A stretch of DNA of 6,607 nucleotides, from NCBI GenBank assembly GCA_021780625.1, contig JAJXYI010000392.1, positions 1 through 6,607 of the forward strand. The letters are read 5' to 3'. The notes beneath the pieces were generated by a model. It was given only the letters and a program-made list of their open reading frames with translations, was not told the origin of the DNA and ran no database searches. The position numbers and the translations under genes are program-made. Positions 1 to 6,378 of the stretch are shown here, in pieces (within the stretch, counting starts at the first letter, position 1; each line of letters starts with the position of its first letter). This stretch comes from a bacterium. GTDB taxonomy: Bacteria; Verrucomicrobiota; Verrucomicrobiae; Opitutales; Opitutaceae.

Positions 1-810
1 GAGAACATCGATCCGGCGCATTGGCACGACGTGCTCCTGGATGGTCCCCAGCGCGCGAAGCACATCGGGAACGTGAAGACGCTGATCCGGCGCATGGGCG
101 CAGCGGGCATCCCGATCCTTGGCTACAACTTCAGCATCGCCGGCGTCGCGGGGCGGACCACCGGCAATTATGCCCGCGGTGGCGCGCCCTCCGTGGGCAT
201 GGAGGGCCCCTACGACAAACCAATGCCGCAGGGCATGGCCTGGAACATGATCGTCAGCGAGCAGATCGGTCCCGACAACCTGCCCGCCATCACCCACCAG
301 GAGCTCTGGCGCCGTCTTGAGGCGTTCCTGGCGGAGGTCCTGCCGGTGGCCGAGGAGGCGGGCGTGAAGCTCGCGGCCCATCCCGACGATCCGCCGACTC
401 CCTTCGTGCGCGGCCAGCCGAGGCTCGTGTATCAGCCGGCCATGTACCAGAAGCTGATCGACCTCAATCGAAGCCCTGCCAACACCCTGGAGTTCTGCAT
501 TGGTTCGCTCGCCGAGATGACCGAGGGCGACGTCTATGACGCAGTCGACACCTACAGCGAACAGGGCCGCCTTGGATACGTGCACTTCCGGAACGTCACG
601 GGCAAGGTCCCGTACTACAAGGAGACCTTCATCGACGACGGCGACATCGACATGCTCCGCGTGCTCTCGATCCTGAAGCGCAACCGCTACGACGGCGTCC
701 TCATCCCCGACCACACGCCCCAGATGTCGTGCGCCGCGCCTTGGCATGCAGGCATGGCGTATGCAATGGGATTCATGCGCGCCGCGATGCGCTCGCTGTC
801 CATCGGCTGA
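1..810 (+). CDS. uxuA: Mannonate dehydratase, C-terminal part (5' end outside window)
   Basis: Mannonate dehydratase converts D-mannonate to 2-keto-3-deoxy-D-gluconate and water in the cytoplasm, the third step of glucuronate breakdown after UxaC and UxuB. The frame is open from base 1, so the gene starts upstream; 269 residues are visible against about 350-395 for the family. The metal-site residues expected of the UxuA fold are all present: His127 in AAHPDDPP, Cys166 in LEFCIGS, His195 in YVHFRNV, and Asp237-His238 in LIPDHTPQM (numbered from base 1). The segments GIPILGYNFS and EGPYDKPMPQG are also typical of UxuA. It ends in TGA, and a strong terminator begins about 20 bases later, so it closes its transcription unit. 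The GTG at 31 is internal to the protein and is not a start. Family assignment is firm; the role in this locus is inferred from the neighbours. Confidence 0.93.
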   Translation, partial: ENIDPAHWHDVLLDGPQRAKHIGNVKTLIRRMGAAGIPILGYNFSIAGVAGRTTGNYARGGAPSVGMEGPYDKPMPQGMAWNMIVSEQIGPDNLPAITHQELWRRLEAFLAEVLPVAEEAGVKLAAHPDDPPTPFVRGQPRLVYQPAMYQKLIDLNRSPANTLEFCIGSLAEMTEGDVYDAVDTYSEQGRLGYVHFRNVTGKVPYYKETFIDDGDIDMLRVLSILKRNRYDGVLIPDHTPQMSCAAPWHAGMAYAMGFMRAAMRSLSIG

Positions 811-829
811 GCGTTTCGGACGGCGTCAA

Positions 830-866
830 AAGGGCCCGTTTTCACTCTGAAACGGGCCTTTGTTTT
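830..866 (+). terminator. Intrinsic terminator after uxuA
   Basis: A 12-bp stem pairs 830-841 with 850-861 and includes one G-U pair (832 with 859). The loop is 8 bases, 842-849. The T-rich stretch 859-866 (TTTGTTTT) follows the G+C-rich core GGCCCG/CGGGCC. It starts 20 bases after the uxuA stop codon. The left arm is preceded by a run of A, so the complement also has a short T-run and the hairpin could stop transcription from either side. Confidence 0.88.
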
Positions 867-873
867 AGCTGAA

Positions 874-889
874 TGGTCAACGTGTACCA
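874..889. promoter_or_regulatory. Candidate LacI-family operator
   Basis: The sequence TGGTCAACGTGTACCA is an imperfect 16-bp palindrome, TGGTnnACGTnnACCA, with a central CG. Six of eight base pairs of the dyad match. An even-length palindrome centred on CG is the usual form of operators bound by LacI-type sugar-responsive repressors. It stands just behind the uxuA terminator, in the AT-richer segment before the receptor gene. No regulator gene is visible in the window, and a 12-of-16-base dyad can arise by chance, so this is tentative. Confidence 0.33.
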
Positions 890-1033
890 AGAGCGCTTTT
901 GTGATATCGCTAAATCGGAGTTTGTTACCCCATCACCCTGCCGGAATATCCCCAACCCTAACCCTATCAACGCAGCCTCATCCCCTATACCGCTGACGTT
1001 CGGCGCGTGTTTCGTGCCGTGAACGTTCCCTAC

Positions 1034-1146
1034 CGCCGGGCCCCCACGGACCCCGGCGTGCAAATTCCCCCACCAATTCTCCACCGAGAACCACGACTCG
1101 GTTCTGATCCTAGGACAGCGTCCTGGCTCGAGGCGGAGCTTTGCCT
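1034..1146 (+). promoter_or_regulatory. Hairpin-rich putative 5' leader of the receptor gene
   Basis: Several short hairpins lie in series. One is a 7-bp stem, 1034-1040 with 1052-1058. At 1083-1105 there are two alternatives: ACCGAG/CTCGGT (1083-1088 with 1097-1102) or AGAACC/GGTTCT (1087-1092 with 1100-1105). The two share bases, so they cannot form together. A 7-bp stem with a 3-base loop spans 1110-1126. A weak 4-bp stem joins 1131-1134 with 1143-1146. None has a following T-tract, so none is a classic terminator. If transcription starts near 900-950 this would be a structured untranslated leader. No known riboswitch class is recognised. Confidence 0.3.
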
Positions 1147-1176
1147 ACAACCGACACTAGACCAACCACACCCGAT

Positions 1177-4100
1177 ATGGACCATCACCCAAACCAACCG
1201 CGCCGCAGCATCTTGGCGGGCGCGGCCCTGCTGCTCACCGCGGCAGTGGCGGCAGCCCAGCAGGCTCCGCAACCGTCGACGGCGGCCTCCCAGTCGCCCT
1301 CCAGCAACGACGACACCACGATCGAGCTCTCGCCGTTCGAGGTATCGGCGTCCAAAAATCTTGGATACCAGGCGACCGACACCCTCGCCGGCACGCGCAT
1401 TCGCACGAGCCTGAAGGACGTCGCCGCCTCGATCTCCGTCGTGAACAAGGAATTCATGGATGACATCGGCGCCACCGACAGTGGCACGCTGCTCCAGTAC
1501 ACGACCAACGCCGAGGTGGCCGGCACCGAGGGCACCTATGCCGGCCTCGGCAATGGCGTCAGCGTCGACGAGTCGGGCACGCTCCGCTCGCCGCAGGGCG
1601 CCCAGCGCGTCCGCGGCCTGGCCTCGGCCGACAACGCGCGCGATTACTTCATCACCGACATCCCGTGGGATTCGTTCAACACCGACCGCGTGGACATCCT
1701 GCGCGGCCCGAACTCGATCCTCTTCGGCCTCGGTAGCCCGGCGGGCATCGTCAACGGAACGACCCACAACGCGGAGTTCCGCAACTTCGGTTCCGACGAG
1801 TTCCGCACCGGGTCCTACGGCTCGGTCCGCAATTCGATCGACCTCAATCAGCAGATTCTTCCCGGACAGCTCGCCATCCGCTTCGATGGACTCTGGAGCA
1901 ACCAGAAGTACGAGCAGAAGCCGGCCTACCAGGACGACCGCCGCTATTACGGCGCCCTGCGCTTTGACCCGAAGTTCCTGAACAACCAGGTCGTCCGCAC
2001 GAGCATCAAGATCAAGTACGAGCACGGCGAGATCAGCGCCAACCGTCCGCGCATCGTTCCCCCGAATGACGCGATCACTCCGTGGTTCAATGCGATGCCT
2101 ACGGCCCAGCAGCTGGCCAACATCCAGTCGGGCACGACGCCCTACGGCATGGGGAAGACGTTCGTGAACAATCCCTACGACGTCTGGCGCACCGATGCTA
2201 ACGCCCCGGCCGGCAGCGGCATGATCCAGAAGAGTTCGCCCAACTACCAGCCTTGGCTGAGCGACATTGCGAACCAGCAACAGCCGATCTGGTTCATGGA
2301 TGGTGCAACGAACTCGCTGTACCGCGTCGACGGCGGCTACATCAACAACGGCGCGCTGAACAGCAGCGGCGCGTTCACGGGAGTGTCGGGCGGAATGTTG
2401 TACAAGTACCAGAACGGCATGTTCTATGGCCTCAACAATTTGCCGTCGGTCGCCATCAACGAGAACCTGAAATTCGCGTCCTATGGCCAGTACAAGAACC
2501 AGTCGCTGCTCGATCCGTCGGTATTCAACTTCTACAAGACCCTCATCGACGGTCCGACCAAGCATGAGTGGGAGAAGTGGAACGCCCAGAACATCGATAT
2601 CAGCCAGACGTATTATGACAATCGTTACGGCATCGACCTGACCTACGACCGCCAGACCTACCAGAATGGCGCCGACTCCCTGCTGGGTGGCAGCCCGACG
2701 CTCACGCTGGATATCCTGAAGAACTTCACGGATTACTACGTCAGCGGCGCGAACGGCGAGACCAGCACGACGAACCCGAACATCGGTCGCCCGTACGTGA
2801 TCGGCGCCTCGAACAATGGTGGCGCGTCCTATTACAGCGATCGCAAGGTGAAGCGCGCCTCGCTCTTCGCCGAGGTCCGTCCCTCTGATTTCCTGCACAG
2901 CAAGCTCCTGCTGAAGATCTTCGGAGTCCAGCGCTTCAACGGCGTCTGGTCCCAGGAAGACTATTACAACGAGAACCGCCGCTGGCAGGATTACGCCAAC
3001 AGCCAGGCTTGGGCCGGCTTCTGGAACGGCAACGACGGAAGCAGCTCGACGTTTACCGATCGCCCGCCGGTCGCCGTGGTCTATCTCGGTGGATCGATCG
3101 CAGGCCTGAATTCTGCCTCCGGTGCGAACATTCCGGGAATCACGACCAACGTGAATCTGCCGGACGCCGGTGTCCGCGTGTTCAATACGCAGTGGCAGAA
3201 CTACGGCGTGTCTCCCGGTGCTTCGTGGACCGTTCCGGCTGGTCTCATCAACGTGTATAATCCCAATCCTGTGGACTCGAAGGGGAACCCGCTTCCTGTG
3301 ACCCAGGCTTCGAATCCGGCGAACTATGTCGGCTGGAGCAACTATCCGGACCAGCTTCTGCGCTACGACAATGGTCAGAACCAGAGCCTGCTGACGCTGG
3401 CCCAGAAGTCGCTGCGTGAGACCACGTCGTTCTCGAGCTCCTACCAAGGTTACTTCCTCAAGAACGCCCTGGTTGCGACCCTCGGCTGGCGCTATGACGA
3501 GGTGAAGACCAAGGATGTCACCGCCGGCCAGCTTCCGCTGGAGCGCGGAATCCTGAACATGCAGCCCAACGTCTATGCGCTCCCCAGCTCGTGGCCGGCA
3601 AACCAGATCTTCAAGGGCCACTCGACCAGCGGCGGCTTGGTGCTGCACCTGAATAACCTCCTGCCGCGCGATCCGCTGCCCTTTGACATCAGCCTGACTT
3701 ACAACAAGTCGAGCAACTTCCAGGTCACCAGCGTGCGTCGCGACCTCTACGGCAACCCGATCGGCAACCCGACGGGCCAGACCAAGGAGTACGGCGTCCT
3801 GATCTCGACCAAGGACAACAAGTACTCGCTGCGTGTCACCAAGTACACGACCGACCTGAGCAACAACGGCATCGGACTCAGCAACTCGTACGGCATCGGC
3901 CAGGTTATCCAACAGGGCCTGCGCTGGCGCAATGTGTTCCTGTATCAGTTGGGTGGCTACGATTTCGCTTCGGCCAACCAACCGTCCTACCGCAACACCT
4001 GGACCAACGCGTATCCGAGCCTGACGGACGCCCAGGCGCAGGCCCAGGAGGACGCGGCGATCAACGGGTGGAACGACATCCAAAAGTGGCTCGAGGCAAA

Positions 4101-4917
4101 GGGCTTCTTCAAGGCCTGGAACTTCTCTCCCATCGCGGATTCCGCCCTGGTGGATCGCACCACCTACCTGACGAACCCATCCGCCTACGCGCCCAATCCG
4201 GCCAATGTCTATGCCTACACGGCGACCGCGCCGCAGGGCTTCACGGTCACGGCAAACACCGAGTCGAAGGGCTATGAGTTCGAGCTGACGGCGAACCCGA
4301 CCTCCAACTGGCGCGTCTCGTTCAACGCCGCGGACACCACTGCGGTCCGCAATGACGTCGGTGGTCCGTTGCTCGACCAGTTCATCTCGTACCTCGATTC
4401 GAAGTTCTACAATGCCGACGGCTCGCTGACCCCGGTTGGTGCGCTTCCGCAGTACGGCGGCGCCTCCAACAGCATCGGCGCCAGCATCTACGGTCCGTGG
4501 CGTTCCAACTACGTGCTGTTGAAGCTGCAGCAGGGCACAGACGCACCCGAGCTGCGCAAGTGGCGCTTCAACTTCATCACCAACTACACGTTCACCCATG
4601 GCTGGATGAAAAACGTCGGAGTTGGCGGTGCCTACCGCTGGCAGGACAAGGTCATCATCGGCTATCCCGCCATCCAAGGCGGCTCGTACGACCTGACCAA
4701 GCCCTTCTACGGACCCGCCGAGGGCGCCGTGGACCTGTGGGCCAGCTACCACCACAAGATCACCCGGAAGGTCGACTGGAAGATCCAGATCAACATCCGC
4801 AACGCGTTCGCGAAGGATGGCCTGATCCCGATCTCGGTTGAACCCGATGGTTCCTGGGCCTCGGTCCGCACCCAACCGGTGCAGGAGTGGACGCTCTCGA
4901 ACACGTTCTCGTTCTAA
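1177..4917 (+). CDS. TonB-dependent outer-membrane receptor, 1246 residues
   Basis: This is an outer-membrane beta-barrel that would import a large ligand, here probably an oligosaccharide, using energy from TonB-ExbB-ExbD. Residues 1-27 form a signal peptide (PRRS, then a hydrophobic ILAGAALLLTAAVAAA stretch, likely cut after AAA). A Ser/Pro/Gln-rich linker follows, then a TonB-box-like IELSPFEVSA at 49-58. The plug domain occupies about 60-200 and carries the hallmark VDILRGPNSILFGLGSPAG at 172-190. The rest is barrel, rich in aromatic and Asn/Tyr/Gly strands, and ends in the terminal Phe (NTFSF) typical of outer-membrane proteins. There is no N-terminal carboxypeptidase-regulatory-like domain and no SusD-like neighbour, so it is not a standard SusC. 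It is long for a TonB receptor, which commonly has 700-1000 residues. I chose ATG 1177 over an in-frame TTG at 1141 because it places the signal peptide at the N-terminus. No Shine-Dalgarno precedes it. The ligand is inferred from neighbours only. Confidence 0.93.
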   Translation: MDHHPNQPRRSILAGAALLLTAAVAAAQQAPQPSTAASQSPSSNDDTTIELSPFEVSASKNLGYQATDTLAGTRIRTSLKDVAASISVVNKEFMDDIGATDSGTLLQYTTNAEVAGTEGTYAGLGNGVSVDESGTLRSPQGAQRVRGLASADNARDYFITDIPWDSFNTDRVDILRGPNSILFGLGSPAGIVNGTTHNAEFRNFGSDEFRTGSYGSVRNSIDLNQQILPGQLAIRFDGLWSNQKYEQKPAYQDDRRYYGALRFDPKFLNNQVVRTSIKIKYEHGEISANRPRIVPPNDAITPWFNAMPTAQQLANIQSGTTPYGMGKTFVNNPYDVWRTDANAPAGSGMIQKSSPNYQPWLSDIANQQQPIWFMDGATNSLYRVDGGYINNGALNSSGAFTGVSGGMLYKYQNGMFYGLNNLPSVAINENLKFASYGQYKNQSLLDPSVFNFYKTLIDGPTKHEWEKWNAQNIDISQTYYDNRYGIDLTYDRQTYQNGADSLLGGSPTLTLDILKNFTDYYVSGANGETSTTNPNIGRPYVIGASNNGGASYYSDRKVKRASLFAEVRPSDFLHSKLLLKIFGVQRFNGVWSQEDYYNENRRWQDYANSQAWAGFWNGNDGSSSTFTDRPPVAVVYLGGSIAGLNSASGANIPGITTNVNLPDAGVRVFNTQWQNYGVSPGASWTVPAGLINVYNPNPVDSKGNPLPVTQASNPANYVGWSNYPDQLLRYDNGQNQSLLTLAQKSLRETTSFSSSYQGYFLKNALVATLGWRYDEVKTKDVTAGQLPLERGILNMQPNVYALPSSWPANQIFKGHSTSGGLVLHLNNLLPRDPLPFDISLTYNKSSNFQVTSVRRDLYGNPIGNPTGQTKEYGVLISTKDNKYSLRVTKYTTDLSNNGIGLSNSYGIGQVIQQGLRWRNVFLYQLGGYDFASANQPSYRNTWTNAYPSLTDAQAQAQEDAAINGWNDIQKWLEAKGFFKAWNFSPIADSALVDRTTYLTNPSAYAPNPANVYAYTATAPQGFTVTANTESKGYEFELTANPTSNWRVSFNAADTTAVRNDVGGPLLDQFISYLDSKFYNADGSLTPVGALPQYGGASNSIGASIYGPWRSNYVLLKLQQGTDAPELRKWRFNFITNYTFTHGWMKNVGVGGAYRWQDKVIIGYPAIQGGSYDLTKPFYGPAEGAVDLWASYHHKITRKVDWKIQINIRNAFAKDGLIPISVEPDGSWASVRTQPVQEWTLSNTFSF

Positions 4918-4944
4918 GTCCAGTCTGACAGAGCCGGAATTTTC

Positions 4945-4982
4945 GCGCCGGGGCGGGCGACTCCGTCCCGGCGCAATCTTCC
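4945..4982 (+). terminator. Hairpin after the receptor gene, probable terminator
   Basis: A 12-bp, very G+C-rich stem pairs 4945-4956 with 4963-4974 and has one G-U pair (4953 with 4966). The loop is GCGACT, 4957-4962. It starts 27 bases after the receptor stop codon. The T-tract is poor (AATCTTCC, 4975-4982), so termination may be incomplete. Alternatively the hairpin may protect the 3' end of the receptor mRNA. Confidence 0.62.
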
Positions 4983-4994
4983 GACACTCTTTTC

Positions 4995-5030
4995 CAAGGG
5001 CACTGACTCAGGTCGGTGCCTTTGTTTCTC
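4995..5030 (+). terminator. Second hairpin with T-tract, terminator or attenuator before the esterase gene
   Basis: A 13-bp stem pairs 4995-5007 with 5012-5024, with G-U pairs at 4998/5021 and 5004/5015 and the tetraloop TCAG (5008-5011). TTTCTC follows at 5025-5030. In form this is a good intrinsic terminator, better supplied with T than the hairpin before it. It ends only about 28 bases before the esterase ATG. It could therefore end receptor transcription, or act as an attenuator on transcripts that continue into the esterase gene. The outer part of the stem, AAGGGC/GCCTTTG plus TTT, resembles the uxuA terminator. Confidence 0.65.
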
Positions 5031-5057
5031 TGGTCTCAGTCACCCGCTCGTTTCCTC

Positions 5058-6308
5058 ATGATTACCAAAATCCGTCAGTTCTCGTTGTGGTGCGGGCTCC
5101 TTGGCCTGCTCGTCTCCGGTGTCAGCGCCTCGTTTGGTGCCGCGGCTTCCCCGAACGCGGGCCAGGGATGGATCACCGGATGGATGACCGCACTCCAACT
5201 GACGGAGCCGGCAAACATGCCGCCGAAGCCCGGTCTCGCGGGCAATACGCTGCGCCAGGATGTCGTCGTCACGCTCGACGGCGGCGCTGCGCGATTCACT
5301 TTCTCCAACGCCTTCGGCCACACCCCGCTCGCGATCGACGCGGCTGCGGTGGCCCGGACGGCCAAGCCTGGCGCCGGCATTCAGGCGGGCACCAGCGTGC
5401 CTCTGCTGTTCGCAGGAAAGCCCGGCATCGTTCTGGAGCCCGGCGCTTCCATGGTCTCCGACCCGGTCGATCTCAAGGTGGCCGCAGGCGAATGGCTCGC
5501 CATTTCGATTCACATGACCTCCGCGCCGTCCGCCGTGACCGGTCATCCGGGGTCGCGCACCACCTCGTTTCTGGCCCTTGGCAACGAGGTCAGCGCCACT
5601 GAGCTCCCCGTGGCTGCGACCGCGGAACACTGGTATTTCCTTAGCCGGATCGACGTGCTCACGCCACTGCCTGCCGCGGCCTGCGTCGTGCTCGGCGACT
5701 CGATCACGGACGGACGTGGATCGACCACGAATCACAACAACCGCTGGCCCGACGAACTCGCGCGACGCCTCCGGGAAAATCCGGCAACCTCCCACATCGC
5801 GGTGCTCAACGCGGGCATCGGCGGCAACCGCCTGTTGCGCGACGGACTCGGTCCCAATGCGCTTTCCCGCTTCGATCGCGACGTGCTGGCGCCCACGGGC
5901 GTCAAATGGCTCATCGTGCTCGAGGGCATCAATGACCTCGGCACGCGCATGGGAGCCGAGCAGCACGGCTGGCCCTATGCCTCCGCGGACGACATCATCA
6001 TGGCCTACCGCCAGATCATCACGCGGGCCCATGCGCACCACATCCGCGTGTACGGCGCGACGATCATGCCGTACGAGGATTGTTTCTATTTCACCAAGGA
6101 CGGCGATGCCGCCCGCCAGAAGGTCAATGCATGGATCCGCACGAGCGGCTGGTTTGACGGGGTGATCGATTTTGACGCGGTGATGCGCGATCCGAAGAAC
6201 CCCGATCATCTCTCGCCGGCCTACGACTCGGGCGATCACCTTCATCCTTCCCCGATCGGTCACAAGGCGATGGGCGATGCCGTCGATTTGGCCCTCTTTT
6301 CCCGCTGA
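5058..6308 (+). CDS. Secreted SGNH/GDSL hydrolase, XynE-like carbohydrate esterase
   Basis: This is a serine esterase of the SGNH fold, likely removing acetyl or other acyl groups from plant polysaccharide outside the cytoplasm. The 416-residue protein starts with a signal peptide (hydrophobic core about 8-22; cleavage near 24 or 30). A beta-rich N-terminal domain spans about 36-200, with WITGWMTA, GNTLRQ, FSNAFG and TGHPGSRTTSF segments typical of this subgroup. The SGNH domain follows: block I GDSIT with nucleophile Ser215, block II GIGGN at 253-257, block III GIND with Asn292, and block V DHLHP with Asp393 and His396. All catalytic residues are intact. I chose ATG 5058 over an in-frame GTG at 5016, because the GTG lies in the hairpin stem and would bury the signal peptide. 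There is no Shine-Dalgarno. A GH3 gene follows after 70 bases with no terminator, so the two are probably cotranscribed. Exact substrate is not provable from sequence. Confidence 0.9.
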   Translation: MITKIRQFSLWCGLLGLLVSGVSASFGAAASPNAGQGWITGWMTALQLTEPANMPPKPGLAGNTLRQDVVVTLDGGAARFTFSNAFGHTPLAIDAAAVARTAKPGAGIQAGTSVPLLFAGKPGIVLEPGASMVSDPVDLKVAAGEWLAISIHMTSAPSAVTGHPGSRTTSFLALGNEVSATELPVAATAEHWYFLSRIDVLTPLPAAACVVLGDSITDGRGSTTNHNNRWPDELARRLRENPATSHIAVLNAGIGGNRLLRDGLGPNALSRFDRDVLAPTGVKWLIVLEGINDLGTRMGAEQHGWPYASADDIIMAYRQIITRAHAHHIRVYGATIMPYEDCFYFTKDGDAARQKVNAWIRTSGWFDGVIDFDAVMRDPKNPDHLSPAYDSGDHLHPSPIGHKAMGDAVDLALFSR

Positions 6309-6378
6309 CCGCCCTTTGCTCACATGTCCGACTCACGAATGAGGTGACCGGAGCACGCGCCCGACTTAACGAATCCCC
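6309..6378 (+). other. Short spacer between esterase and GH3 genes
   Basis: These 70 bases contain no stable hairpin with a T-tract, which supports cotranscription of the esterase and GH3 genes. A GAGGTGA at 6341-6347 looks like a Shine-Dalgarno but lies 31 bases before the GH3 ATG, too far for the usual spacing. An 8-codon open frame at 6324-6347 has nothing to support it. Confidence 0.5.

Larger units (their letters stand above)
811..1176. other. Intergenic region between uxuA and the receptor gene
   Basis: No believable coding sequence lies in these 366 bases; short open frames here overlap the neighbours out of frame. The first part holds the uxuA terminator. About 862-930 is more AT-rich than its surroundings and is the likeliest place for the receptor promoter, because a LacI-type palindrome sits at 874-889. 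I could not find a convincing pair of -35 and -10 boxes. From about 1034 the sequence becomes rich in hairpins. The last 30 bases before the ATG are rich in A and C and appear unstructured. A tandem AACCCTAACCCT at 954-965 is probably chance. Confidence 0.6.

Noticed and set aside
954..965. Tandem AACCCTAACCCT, like a telomere repeat
   Set aside because: Two copies only, in a C-rich spacer; chance is the simplest explanation.
922..991. Possible sigma-70 boxes (TTGTTA 922-927 with AATATC 945-950; TATACC 986-991)
   Set aside because: The first -10 matches only 3 of 6 bases, and the second has no -35 at a suitable distance. Neither is strong enough to call a promoter.
1141..1176. TTG at 1141 as the start of the receptor
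   Set aside because: It adds 12 hydrophilic residues before the positively charged start of a normal signal peptide. The GGAG at 1135-1138 is only two bases from the TTG, too close to serve it.
1195..1260. Twin-arginine (RRSIL) at the start of the receptor signal peptide, suggesting Tat export
   Set aside because: The residue before the pair is Pro rather than Ser/Thr, the later Tat positions are not distinctive, and TonB receptors are normally exported unfolded by Sec.
1030..4875. A 1281-codon open frame on the minus strand opposite the receptor gene
   Set aside because: Its codons are exactly in register with the sense codons, so it stays open only because the receptor gene never uses TTA, CTA or TCA. 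The predicted product is a low-complexity run of Val, Arg, Ala, Gly and Asp with no recognisable domain, whereas the plus strand encodes a clear TonB receptor.
5016..5057. GTG at 5016 as the start of the esterase
   Set aside because: It lies inside the right arm of the 4995-5024 hairpin, and ATG 5058 gives a normal signal peptide.
4838..5602. A 254-codon plus-strand open frame bridging the receptor end and the esterase
   Set aside because: It overlaps both real genes out of frame, and its Arg/Pro/Ser-rich product is what GC-rich DNA gives in a shifted frame.
5040..6323. A 427-codon open frame on the minus strand opposite the esterase gene
   Set aside because: Same cause: register-matched with the esterase codons, which lack TTA, CTA and TCA. 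Its product is Arg- and Gly-rich with no family features.
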